DNA of 64,000 nucleotides. It comes from Gordonibacter urolithinfaciens. GTDB lineage: Bacteria; Actinomycetota; Coriobacteriia; Coriobacteriales; Eggerthellaceae. Position numbers and translations under genes: made by a program. The stretch is taken from positions 2,170,001 to 2,234,000 of the forward strand of contig NZ_LT900217.1 in assembly GCF_900199375.1 (NCBI RefSeq), read 5' to 3'. The stretch's first letter is position 1; every line of letters begins with the position of its first letter. Positions 8,874 through 16,231 of the stretch are shown piece by piece. The notes under the pieces were generated by a model, which had not been told where the DNA came from, made no database searches, and worked only from the letters and a program-made list of their open reading frames with translations.

Positions 8874-8925
8874 AGTATATAAGTTGGCCTTGAAGAACAT
8901 ATGGGCTGCACGTGCGCGTTTTGTC
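8874..8925 (-). promoter_or_regulatory. Promoter of sRNA copy 1 with two conserved upstream boxes
   Basis: On the minus strand the -10 TATACT (8874-8879) lies 7 nt before the first hairpin. CATATG (8898-8903) sits where a -35 would be, and ACAAAACG (8917-8924) lies further up. The three boxes have the same spacing in all copies (24 and 43 nt from the -10). No TTGACA is present, which suggests an activator or alternative sigma factor. Confidence 0.6.
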
Positions 8926-9018
8926 GATTATCGCCCCGTTTGCGTTACGCTCCCGTTACCTGGCGGGAGGCGGAGGGCGGAGCTGGCTGCCATGCCGTAT
9001 GGGGCCGGGGAAGCTCGG

Positions 9019-9154
9019 AAAAGGATCGGCCCGGCGAGAGGGGAGCTCGCCGGGCCACAAGGAGGGGATGATGCGGTGCCTATTGGGCACCGACTCTGCT
9101 TTTAAGGGGTAAAGCAGATGCAAACTGAAAAGGAGGGGAGCCTTTCGTTTGCTG
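9019..9154 (-). ncRNA. Repeated structured sRNA with C-rich loops, copy 2
   Basis: Same architecture as copy 1. Minus-strand hairpins lie at 9120-9152 (loop CTCCCCT), 9096-9117 (loop ACCCCTTA), 9074-9092 (stem CGGTGCC / GGCACCG) and 9028-9056 (terminator-like, loop CTCCCCT, then GATCCTTTTC). The 9074-9092 stem differs from copies 1 and 3 at paired positions, keeping complementarity. It is in tandem with copy 1, about 290 bp apart. Confidence 0.72.
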
Positions 9155-9160
9155 CCGCCT

Positions 9161-9212
9161 AGTATAAAAGTTGGCCTTGAAAAACATATGACGGAGGAGT
9201 GGCCGTTTTGTG
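9161..9212 (-). promoter_or_regulatory. Promoter of sRNA copy 2
   Basis: The minus-strand -10 TATACT is at 9161-9166, CATATG at 9185-9190 and ACAAAACG at 9204-9211. The spacings are identical to copies 1 and 3. The stretch CATATGTTTTTCAAGGCCAA is nearly the same as in copy 1. Confidence 0.6.
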
Positions 9213-9269
9213 AATTAGAGGGCTTGAAAGTAACAATTAGGTAAAGTTGCCGGCTTTTCCGTCCTTCCG

Positions 9270-10436
9270 TCAGGCGCCGCCTCCCGCAGGATCCGCCTCG
9301 CCCCCGTCCGGCCCGCCGACCGGCGCGTCGTCCGCGCCATCGCAGTCGACCTCGCACGCGATGCCCGCCGCCACGGGTACGAAGTCGCCCGCTCCCGGCG
9401 CCACGTCGCCGACGCCGCGCCGCAGGTACGCCCGCAGCGCCCGCAGCGCCGCCAGCTGCTCGGGTGCCAGCGCCCCCGACGCGCGGTCGGCCTTGAGCCC
9501 GGCCGCCAGCATGCCCAGGAAGCGCGCGCTCACCACGGCCACGATGGTGGTGGCCAGCACCAGCTGCACGCCGGCCAGCTGCTCGACCGCCCATGCTGCG
9601 CCCGAGAGCCCGGCGCCCTCCAGGGCTCCGGCCAGCCCGCGCGTGGCCAGCAGTCCCACGGCCATGGGAAAGGTCATGCCCGCGTAGCCGGGGTGGAACG
9701 CGACACCGAAGAACTTAGGCAGCTTCGCAACCACGTAGACCAGCGACACGGCCTCGCAGGCGAACAGCAGTCCCATGACCACGAGGTTGGGGTCGGGGAA
9801 CACGTTCACATACGACACGAGGCACATGCTGCACGGTCCCAGCATGATAGCCTGCGAGTGCATCATGGCCTCGGCCACCTCGCAGCGCTTCATGCGCCAC
9901 AGCATGAACGGCGTCACCGCCACGTAGATGGCGATTCCCCACACCACGATGCCCACCGCCAGCGGTTCGGGCATGAACGGCATGCCCGCCACCGTTGACA
10001 CCATCACCCCGTTCGTGGTGACGTACCAGCTGGGCATGAACGTCTTCCATTCGAACCGCCGCAGGAAAAACCGGGCGAAGAACACCGCCACATGCACGCA
10101 CAGCAGGCCCAGCATGGCGAAGAACACTGCCTGCGCGGCCGCCCATGCGGCCGGGAACAGCTGTGCGTAGAACACGCACAGAACCATGACCAGCATGGGA
10201 ACCGTCGGGTAGAGTGCGGCCAGCATGGGGTTGGCGTACTCGGCCGCCACCACGCTGCGCAGATGGAAGGCGATCTTCAACGCGTACAGCACCACGACCG
10301 CCGTGGCGGCGGCAACGGCGAGCCAGTGCACGATCGGGAATCCGAGCGTGTCGTACACGCCGCTCAGCACCAGCAGGCCGAGCGCGGCCGGCACGACGGG
10401 GAGCGGCAGCTTCGAGACCTTGTCCTTGACGTACAT
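9270..10436 (-). CDS. TDT/SLAC1-TehA family anion or dicarboxylate transporter
   Basis: A membrane protein of 388 residues with about ten hydrophobic helices, followed by a charged, Asp/Gly-rich cytoplasmic tail of ~75 residues. The pattern of paired helices and motifs such as GPCSMCLVSYVN and FHPGYAGMTFPMAVG matches the tellurite-resistance/dicarboxylate transporter (TDT, TehA/SLAC1) family, channels and carriers for anions. The ATG at 10436 has GAAGGGGGAA upstream. It stands alone, with sRNA copy 2 downstream and copy 3 upstream on the same strand. The substrate cannot be inferred. Confidence 0.75.
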   Translation of the reverse strand: MYVKDKVSKLPLPVVPAALGLLVLSGVYDTLGFPIVHWLAVAAATAVVVLYALKIAFHLRSVVAAEYANPMLAALYPTVPMLVMVLCVFYAQLFPAAWAAAQAVFFAMLGLLCVHVAVFFARFFLRRFEWKTFMPSWYVTTNGVMVSTVAGMPFMPEPLAVGIVVWGIAIYVAVTPFMLWRMKRCEVAEAMMHSQAIMLGPCSMCLVSYVNVFPDPNLVVMGLLFACEAVSLVYVVAKLPKFFGVAFHPGYAGMTFPMAVGLLATRGLAGALEGAGLSGAAWAVEQLAGVQLVLATTIVAVVSARFLGMLAAGLKADRASGALAPEQLAALRALRAYLRRGVGDVAPGAGDFVPVAAGIACEVDCDGADDAPVGGPDGGEADPAGGGA

Positions 10437-10543
10437 GCTTCCCCCTTCGTCGGTGCGCCCGCACGGGTGCGCGGCCCCATGATAAAGCCGGGGGTCCCTC
10501 CGATCAATCAGGTAATTCCCGCCGGGGCAAAACGGTCCGTAGG

Positions 10544-10676
10544 AAAGGATCGGCCCGGCGAGAGGGGAGCTCGCCGGGCCACAAGGAGGGGATGATGCGA
10601 TGCTCTTGGGCATCGCTACTGCTTTGTAAGGGGTACAAGCAGTGCAAACTAAAAGGAGGGGAGCCTTTCGCTTGCA
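10544..10676 (-). ncRNA. Repeated structured sRNA with C-rich loops, copy 3
   Basis: Minus-strand hairpins lie at 10644-10675 (loop CTCCCCT), 10618-10643 (loop with ACCCCTT), 10597-10616 (GCGATGC / GCATCGC) and 10552-10580 (terminator-like, followed by GATCCTTTCC). It has the best -10 of the three (TATAAT). It is separated from copies 1 and 2 by the transporter gene, so the family is dispersed rather than a single tandem array. Confidence 0.72.
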
Positions 10677-10682
10677 GGGCCC

Positions 10683-10735
10683 ATTATAGACGCAGGGGTT
10701 GAAAAACCTATGGTGCAGGCGTGTTCGTCTTGTGC
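10683..10735 (-). promoter_or_regulatory. Promoter of sRNA copy 3
   Basis: The minus-strand -10 TATAAT is at 10683-10688, the CATAGG box at 10707-10712 (in place of CATATG) and ACAAGACG at 10726-10733. Offsets from the -10 are 24 and 43 nt, exactly as in copies 1 and 2, although the surrounding bases differ. Confidence 0.6.
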
Positions 10736-10941
10736 AACGGCCGTGCACGGTCGGTGAATTGCAGGCTGGGTCCGCACGGCTGCCGCTCGCGGACGCTCGG
10801 CAACCGCTCGCGTGCAAGGCACCTGGCCGGCCGCCGTGCGGCCGTTTCGGCTCCTTCTGTCGAAGGAACGGGTTTTCCCGACGCCCGCTGCGCGTGCCGC
10901 GACGTTTGGGTATCATAGTGGAATCGAAGAAAGGAGCCTCC

Positions 10942-11898
10942 ATGCCCGATATCGCGCTGCGCTTCCACAAGGACATGCTCGTGCTGTCCGCCCCCCTCGC
11001 CGCCGTGCTCGCCCGCCAGGGTGTCGACGTGGCACGCGACCTGGAGTACCTGAACCTCATCGAGCCGGAGGCCGTGCGCGACGCGCTGCGCTTGGAGTCC
11101 ATCGCCGGCGCCCAGTGCCTCGTTGCCGGCACGGAGGGCATCGCGCCCGCCCGCCTGGCCCACCACGGCATGGAAGACCGCTTGGGCGACCTCGCCCGCG
11201 CGGCGCTCGGCATTGTGGGCTCGCTCAAGCCCCAGCACGTGCTGGCGGAGGTGGGGCCGTGCGGGCTGCCGCTCGACGGCTCAAGCGCGGCATCGCTCAA
11301 CGAGAACCGCAGCCAGTACGCCCGCGCCGCACGCGCGTTCGAGGGCGCTGCGCTCGACGCGTTCCTGTTGGGAGGGTTCGCGAACCCCGTCGACCTCAAG
11401 TGCGCGCTCATGGGCTTGCGGCAGGCGAGCGACCTGCCCGTGTTCGCGGCCATCGACGTGGACGGCGACGGCCTCGTTGCCGACGGCCGCATGGCGGTCG
11501 AGGAGGCCGTGGCCCTGATGGGCGAGTTCGGCGCCTCCGTGGCGGGCATCACCACCGGCGCGCCCGCCGATCGGGCCGCGGAGCTCGTCGAGCGTGCCTG
11601 CGCCTCGACCGACCTGCCGGTGCTCGTGCAGCTGCGCGTGGCCGACCATGCGCCGCGGCAGGGGGCCTCCACGCCCGAGAACCCCTACTACTGCCCCGAC
11701 GTCATGGTCGACGCCGCCGCGCGCCTGCGGGCGGCGGGCGCCCAGTTCCTGCGCGCCGTGGGCGATGCCACGCCGGCCTACACCGGCGCGCTGGCCGCGG
11801 CCACGGACGGCTTCGACGTCGTGGCGCCCCGCGGCGCCGATCCAGCCGAGGACGAGGACGATCTGGCGACTCTGCTGTCTGCCGTGCGGGGGAGGTAG
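10942..11898 (+). CDS. Homocysteine S-methyltransferase-like TIM-barrel protein lacking zinc ligands
   Basis: A protein of 318 residues whose N-terminus (VARDLEYLNLIEPEAVRDAL, GAQCLVAGTEG) and overall barrel pattern resemble the MetH/BhmT homocysteine-methyltransferase domain. The three Zn-binding cysteines of that family are not there. The region equivalent to GxNCxxGP reads GITTGAP, and the position of the terminal GGCCGT motif reads RAVGDAT. It therefore probably does not methylate homocysteine. AAAGGAGCCTCC precedes the ATG. The small gene at 11902 starts 3 nt after its stop, so the two are likely co-expressed. The role is unknown, and the assignment to the fold is moderate. Confidence 0.65.
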   Translation: MPDIALRFHKDMLVLSAPLAAVLARQGVDVARDLEYLNLIEPEAVRDALRLESIAGAQCLVAGTEGIAPARLAHHGMEDRLGDLARAALGIVGSLKPQHVLAEVGPCGLPLDGSSAASLNENRSQYARAARAFEGAALDAFLLGGFANPVDLKCALMGLRQASDLPVFAAIDVDGDGLVADGRMAVEEAVALMGEFGASVAGITTGAPADRAAELVERACASTDLPVLVQLRVADHAPRQGASTPENPYYCPDVMVDAAARLRAAGAQFLRAVGDATPAYTGALAAATDGFDVVAPRGADPAEDEDDLATLLSAVRGR

Positions 11899-11901
11899 CG
11901 C

Positions 11902-12171
11902 ATGGCCTCCGGCTCCAACATCGAGCGCAGCCCGCACTACGGCGCCCTGCAGGACCTGGTGGACGGCCTGTTCGCCAGCGCTTCGGCCGACGACGCCGTG
12001 CGCCGCCTCGACGCGGTGATAGCCGCCGAGGCCGCCGACCTCCCCGACGACCTCATGGAGGTGGTCAGGCTGCTCCCCCCGGGGTCCTACACCCGCCAGC
12101 GCCTCTGCGACCAGATCAACTCGTCTATAGGCGGACACGCCTGGGGCCAGGTCTACGGCACGGTGGAGTAG
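11902..12171 (+). CDS. Small conserved-looking protein, function unknown
   Basis: A soluble, acidic protein of 89 residues with no motif I recognise. GGGGGAGG lies 5 nt before its ATG, inside the stop region of the preceding homocysteine-methyltransferase-like gene, so translation is probably coupled. The C-terminus (SYTRQRLCDQINSSIGGHAWGQVYGT) is the most constrained-looking part and contains one Cys. It may be a partner or regulator of the upstream protein. Confidence 0.75.
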   Translation: MASGSNIERSPHYGALQDLVDGLFASASADDAVRRLDAVIAAEAADLPDDLMEVVRLLPPGSYTRQRLCDQINSSIGGHAWGQVYGTVE

Positions 12172-12332
12172 GCCCCTCTCGCCATCGGTTCAGATCGGGC
12201 GTTGAGGGGCCTGCGCTTGGGAAGCCCCTCGCGCACCAAGCCCCTCCGATCAAGAGCGCCCTGCATTTCTGAAGTTCCTGTGATGCCCTTCGTGATTCAC
12301 GAATGGAAGTCAATTTGTAACATATATCCCCC
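12172..12332. other. Non-coding stretch before nrdD with a short palindrome
   Basis: No gene is seen. The only notable feature is the perfect inverted repeat TTCGTGATTCACGAA (12289-12303), 30 nt before the predicted nrdD -35, which could be a transcription-factor site. Base composition becomes AT-rich from about 12300. Confidence 0.4.
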
Positions 12333-12402
12333 TTGTTTTCCTTCTCGCTCGCAGGTACTATATGTCCACGCTAGATCGATAATCCCCCACAACATATTGT
12401 GG
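12333..12402 (+). promoter_or_regulatory. nrdD promoter with two candidate NrdR boxes
   Basis: The -35 TTGTTT (12333-12338), 17-nt spacer and -10 TACTAT (12356-12361) form a reasonable promoter. GTACTATATGTCCACG (12355-12370) and the palindrome CCACAACATATTGTGG (12387-12402) resemble paired NrdR boxes. Their centres are 32 bp apart, about three helical turns, as is usual for this repressor of ribonucleotide reductase genes. The first box covers the -10. Confidence 0.5.
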
Positions 12403-12492
12403 AAAAATGACTTAAAGACAGTGGAAACTCGGGGCATAACCGCGGTAAAACCACTGTTCGCAAAAGGAAAACGGCAGAGAGGAACGGCACGC

Positions 12493-14820
12493 ATGGTCAC
12501 CACCATCATCAAGCGCGACGGGCGCACGGCGGAATTCAACGAGGGCAAGATCGCCGAGGCGGTGGAACGCGCGTTCCAGGCATGCGGCGCCATGCAGGAC
12601 CGCACGGCTGCCGAGGACATCGCGCGCAAGGTGGTGGAGAAGCTGGAGAGCGGCGCCATCGAGGGCGTGCCCACGGTGGAGGGCGTGCAGGACCTGGTAG
12701 AGGAGACGCTTATCGAGTCCGGCTTCGTGCAGACGGCCAAGTCCTACATCCTCTACCGCGCCGAGCGCAGCCGTGCCCGCGACGTGAACAGCCGACTCAT
12801 CCAGACGCTCAAGGACATTACCTTCTCCAAGGCCAGCGACTCGGACATGAAGCGCGAGAACGCCAACATCGACGCCGACACCGCCATGGGCACCATGCTC
12901 AAGTACGGTTCCGAGTCGGCCAAGCAGTTCTACGAGATGTGCGTCATCGATCCGAAGTTCGCGCGCGCCCACCGCGAGGGCGACATCCATATCCACGACA
13001 TGGACTTCTACACGCTCACCACCACGTGCTGCCAGATCGAGCTGAAGAAGCTCTTCAAGGGCGGCTTCTCCACGGGGCACGGCGTGCTGCGCGAGCCGAA
13101 CGACATCACGAGCTACGCGGCGCTCGCGTGCATCGCCATCCAGTCCAACCAGAACGACCAGCACGGCGGGCAGGCCATCTGCGACTTCGACTACGGTTTG
13201 GCCGAGGGCGTGAAGAAGACGTACCGCCGCCTGTACAAGAAGCACCTGGCCGAGGCGGTCGACCTGCTGGTCGACGGCGTGGTGGACGATGCGCGCGCAT
13301 TCGCGCAGGACGTGCTTGCGGCCGTCGAGGAGCAGACGGGCCTCTGGGCCAGCCTCAAGATGGACGAGGGCTTCGAGGCTGCGGTGCGCGAGGCGCTCGT
13401 CGCAGCCGGCGTGGGCGAGCCGCTTGCGGACAAGGCGCTCGCCTACACGGCGAAGAACGCGCACGCCGACACCGACCGCGCCACGTTCCAGGCCATGGAG
13501 GCGCTCGTGCACAACCTGAACACCATGCACTCCCGCGCCGGCGCGCAGACGCCGTTCAGCTCGGTGAACTACGGCATGGACACGTCCCCCGAGGGGCGCA
13601 TGGTGGTGAAGAACATGCTGCTGGCCACCGAGGGGGGCCTCGGCTCCGGCGAGACGCCCATCTTCCCCGTGCAGATCTTCCGCGTGAAGGAGGGCGTGAA
13701 CTACAACCCCGAGGACCCGAACTACGACCTGTTCAAGCTGGCCATGCATTGCTCGGCAAAGCGCCTGTTCCCCAACTTCAGCTTCCTGGACGCGCCGTTC
13801 AACATCCAGTACTACCAGGGCACGCCGGAGACCGAGATCGCCTACATGGGCTGCCGCACGCGCGTCATGGGCAACGTGTACGATCCCGACCGCGAGGTCA
13901 CGCCCGGGCGGGGCAACCTGTCGTTCACGTCCATCAACCTGCCGCGCCTGGCCATCCGCAGCAAGGGCGACCTTGACCTGTTCTTCGACCTGCTGGACGC
14001 GAAGCTGGCGCTCACGGTGGGGCAGCTCGACGAGCGCTTCGAGATACAGGCGCGCAAGAAGGTGTACAACGCGCCGTTCCTCATGGGCCAGGGCGTGTGG
14101 ATCGACTCCGAGAAGCTGGCTCCCGGCGACGAGCAGCGCGAGGTGCTGAAGCACGGCACGCTTTCCGTGGGCTTCATCGGCTTGGCGGAGGCGCTCGTGG
14201 CGCTCACCGGCCAGCACCACGGCCAGTCGCAGGCGTCGCAGAACCTGGGGCTCGAGATCATCGGGCACATGCGCGGCTACCTGGACCGTCTGTCGGCCGA
14301 GCGCAAGATGAACTACGGCCTGATCGCCACGCCCGCCGAGGGCCTGTCCGGCCGCTTCGTGCGCATGGACCGCGCGCGCTACGGCTCCATCGAGGGCGTC
14401 ACCGACCGCGACTACTACACGAACGGCTTCCATGTGCCGGTGTACTACGACATCAGCGCGTTCGACAAGATAGAGATCGAGGCGCCGTACCACGCGCTCA
14501 CGAACGCGGGCCACATCTCCTACGTTGAGCTCGACGGCGACCCGTCCGAGAACCTGGAGGCGTTCGAGGCCGTCATCCGCCACATGAAGGACAGCGGCAT
14601 CGGCTACGGCTCGGTGAACCACCCGGTGGACCGCGACCCGGTGTGCGGCTACAACGGCATCATCGGCGACGTGTGCCCCAAGTGCGGCCGCACGGAGGAA
14701 GAGCACGGCATGGCCTTCGAGCGCATCCGCCGCATCACCGGCTACCTGGTGGGCACCCTCGACCGCTTCAACGACGCCAAGCGCGCCGAAGAGGCCGATC
14801 GGGTCAAGCACCAGATGTAG
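12493..14820 (+). CDS. nrdD: Anaerobic (class III) ribonucleoside-triphosphate reductase
   Basis: A glycyl-radical enzyme of 775 residues making deoxyribonucleotides without oxygen. The N-terminal ~90 residues are an ATP-cone (IIKRDGRTAEFNEGKIAEAVERAF). The middle holds family motifs (HIHDMDFYTLTTTCCQIEL, AGAQTPFSSVNYG). The C-terminus has the zinc-binding CGYNGIIGDVCPKCGR and a RRITGYLVGTLDRFNDAK segment containing the radical Gly. The activase nrdG follows 210 bp downstream. AGAGGAACGG lies ahead of the ATG. Regulation by NrdR is suggested by the upstream boxes. Confidence 0.96.
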   Translation: MVTTIIKRDGRTAEFNEGKIAEAVERAFQACGAMQDRTAAEDIARKVVEKLESGAIEGVPTVEGVQDLVEETLIESGFVQTAKSYILYRAERSRARDVNSRLIQTLKDITFSKASDSDMKRENANIDADTAMGTMLKYGSESAKQFYEMCVIDPKFARAHREGDIHIHDMDFYTLTTTCCQIELKKLFKGGFSTGHGVLREPNDITSYAALACIAIQSNQNDQHGGQAICDFDYGLAEGVKKTYRRLYKKHLAEAVDLLVDGVVDDARAFAQDVLAAVEEQTGLWASLKMDEGFEAAVREALVAAGVGEPLADKALAYTAKNAHADTDRATFQAMEALVHNLNTMHSRAGAQTPFSSVNYGMDTSPEGRMVVKNMLLATEGGLGSGETPIFPVQIFRVKEGVNYNPEDPNYDLFKLAMHCSAKRLFPNFSFLDAPFNIQYYQGTPETEIAYMGCRTRVMGNVYDPDREVTPGRGNLSFTSINLPRLAIRSKGDLDLFFDLLDAKLALTVGQLDERFEIQARKKVYNAPFLMGQGVWIDSEKLAPGDEQREVLKHGTLSVGFIGLAEALVALTGQHHGQSQASQNLGLEIIGHMRGYLDRLSAERKMNYGLIATPAEGLSGRFVRMDRARYGSIEGVTDRDYYTNGFHVPVYYDISAFDKIEIEAPYHALTNAGHISYVELDGDPSENLEAFEAVIRHMKDSGIGYGSVNHPVDRDPVCGYNGIIGDVCPKCGRTEEEHGMAFERIRRITGYLVGTLDRFNDAKRAEEADRVKHQM

Positions 14821-14990
14821 GTGGCTCCGGCGGCCTGCCGGCTGCCGGAACTACTCGACGCTGCGGCCGCCCGTGGTGCCCGATCTTGCGGCGATGGCGG
14901 AGGCTCGCGTACCGAAGCACGCTTCGCCTCTGCCATCCCTACGATCTCGGGCACCACGGGCGGCCTCGCTGACTTACTACGCCAACCTGT
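14821..14990 (+). repeat. Two-hairpin dispersed repeat, copy A (between nrdD and nrdG)
   Basis: A CGACGCTGCGG core (from 14857) is followed by a long inverted repeat. The arm CCGCCCGTGGTGCCCGA (14867-14883) pairs perfectly with 14947-14963, and inner arms GATGGCGGAGGC / GCCTCTGCCATC extend the stem. The segment 14881-14950 closely matches 51111-51180 (copy B), and the core recurs at 57879-57888 (copy C). It is non-coding here and sits in the nrdD-nrdG gap. Confidence 0.7.
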
Positions 14991-15030
14991 TCGATTATTA
15001 TGCGCCCCTCGGGTGCATGCGAGGCTGCTT

Positions 15031-15576
15031 ATGACTGCTCCCAACACTATACGTCTCTTCGGCACGGCCCCGGACTCCATCGTCGACGGGCCGGGGCTGC
15101 GCTTCGCCGTGTTCGTGCAGGGGTGCACGCACGGCTGCCCCGGCTGCCATAATCCCGAGAGCCAGCCGTGCGCGGGCGGAGAGGAGCGCGACATCGACGG
15201 TCTTGTGGCCGAGATCGCGGCCAACAAGCTGGCGCAGGGCGTGACCATCTCGGGCGGGGAGCCTTTTGAGCAAGCGGCCGCCTGCGCCGAGCTGGCGCGC
15301 CGCTGCCATGCGCTCGGCCTGAACGTGTGGACGTATTCGGGCTACACCTACGAGCAGCTGGCCGCGGGCGTGCCCGACCCGGCGGCGCGCGACCTGCTCG
15401 AGCAGACCGACGTGCTGGTGGACGGCCCGTTCGTGCAGGCGAAGCATTCCTTCGACCTCAAATGGCGCGGTTCCTCCAACCAGCGGCTCGTGGACGTGCC
15501 CGCCACGCGGCGAGAGGGCCGCATCGTGCTCTGGGAGCCGCGCGAGGTCGAGCCGCCGAAGCCCCCTTCCTGGTAA
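15031..15576 (+). CDS. nrdG: Anaerobic ribonucleotide reductase activating protein (radical SAM)
   Basis: A radical-SAM enzyme of 181 residues that installs the glycyl radical on NrdD. The cluster motif CTHGCPGCHNPESQ is present near residue 32, and the SAM-binding GGEP motif is in TISGGEPF. The start at 15031 was chosen because the IRLFGTAPDSIVDGPG sequence that follows is the normal N-terminus. The upstream open frame is translated repeat A. No strong ribosome site is visible. It is co-directional with nrdD and separated from it by the repeat. Confidence 0.94.
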   Translation: MTAPNTIRLFGTAPDSIVDGPGLRFAVFVQGCTHGCPGCHNPESQPCAGGEERDIDGLVAEIAANKLAQGVTISGGEPFEQAAACAELARRCHALGLNVWTYSGYTYEQLAAGVPDPAARDLLEQTDVLVDGPFVQAKHSFDLKWRGSSNQRLVDVPATRREGRIVLWEPREVEPPKPPSW

Positions 15577-15600
15577 GCATCGCGCCCTTCCCTTTTCCCC

Positions 15601-15658
15601 TTGCACAAAAGGACGATCATGTGATACTATCCTTTCAATCATTTGATTGAAAGGATAG
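15601..15658 (+). promoter_or_regulatory. Promoter and operator of the HTH/zeta toxin-antitoxin operon
   Basis: The -35 TTGCAC (15601-15606) and -10 TACTAT (15625-15630) are followed by a perfect 14-bp inverted repeat, CTATCCTTTCAATC (15627-15640) / GATTGAAAGGATAG (15645-15658). It overlaps the -10 and ends just before the antitoxin ATG. This is a typical autorepression operator for an HTH antitoxin. Confidence 0.7.
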
Positions 15659-15661
15659 GCT

Positions 15662-16231
15662 ATGAGCGACGATATCACTCCTTCCGAGATCAAGCGCATC
15701 CGCAAGAAGTACGGCTTGACGCAGCAGGCGTTCGCCCGGCTTCTCGGAATCGGCGAGGCCAGCATGGTGCGCTACGAGAACGGCCAGCCTCCCAGCAAGG
15801 CGAACGCTAACCTTATCCGCGCCGCCGCACACACCGCTTTCATGCGCGAATGCCTGGAGCGCGATGGCGAGTCCATCCCGCCCGCGCAGCGCGAGAGCGC
15901 GGAGAAGGTCATATACGCGATGGTCACATTCGATGACAAGGGGGAGATCATGGATATCAACGAGATGTACATGCTCACGCTCGAGCAGGAGATCCTCAAC
16001 GAGAAGGCCGCCGAGATCCTGGCGGAGGTGTCGCGGCTTCGCCGCGAGGCGGAGAAGCGGGGCGACGAAGAGGGCATGCTGGTCTATGACGATGTCATTT
16101 CGCTGATCGCCGAGAGGAAGGGGCAGATCATCAGGGAAGTGGACGGGAGCGAGAAAAAGCTCGCGGAGATACGCGGGGCCATCGACGGGCTCGCGCGCTT
16201 CGCGCGTTTCCATGCGGCGAAGGCCGCATGA
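15662..16231 (+). CDS. HTH antitoxin/repressor of a zeta-type toxin (PezA-like)
   Basis: A protein of 189 residues with an N-terminal XRE/MqsA-like helix-turn-helix (residues ~7-45, KKYGLTQQAFARLLGIGEASMVRYENG) and a C-terminal helical region. That region is rich in Glu/Arg heptad-like stretches (LRREAEKRGDEEGM) that could bind the toxin. AAAGGA precedes the ATG. It overlaps the zeta toxin gene by ATGA, the classic antitoxin-toxin order. It probably represses its own promoter through the palindrome immediately upstream. Sequence similarity to PezA itself is limited to architecture. Confidence 0.82.
   Translation: MSDDITPSEIKRIRKKYGLTQQAFARLLGIGEASMVRYENGQPPSKANANLIRAAAHTAFMRECLERDGESIPPAQRESAEKVIYAMVTFDDKGEIMDINEMYMLTLEQEILNEKAAEILAEVSRLRREAEKRGDEEGMLVYDDVISLIAERKGQIIREVDGSEKKLAEIRGAIDGLARFARFHAAKAA

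Noticed and set aside
9061-9120. AAGGAGGGGATGATG in sRNA copies 2 and 3 as a translation start
   Set aside because: The ribosome-like motif touches the ATG with no spacing and the frames are short and differ among copies; structure explains the sequence better.
14821-15030. N-terminal extension of NrdG
   Set aside because: The in-frame upstream sequence is the two-hairpin repeat A and is not homologous to NrdG; the start at 15031 matches the family.
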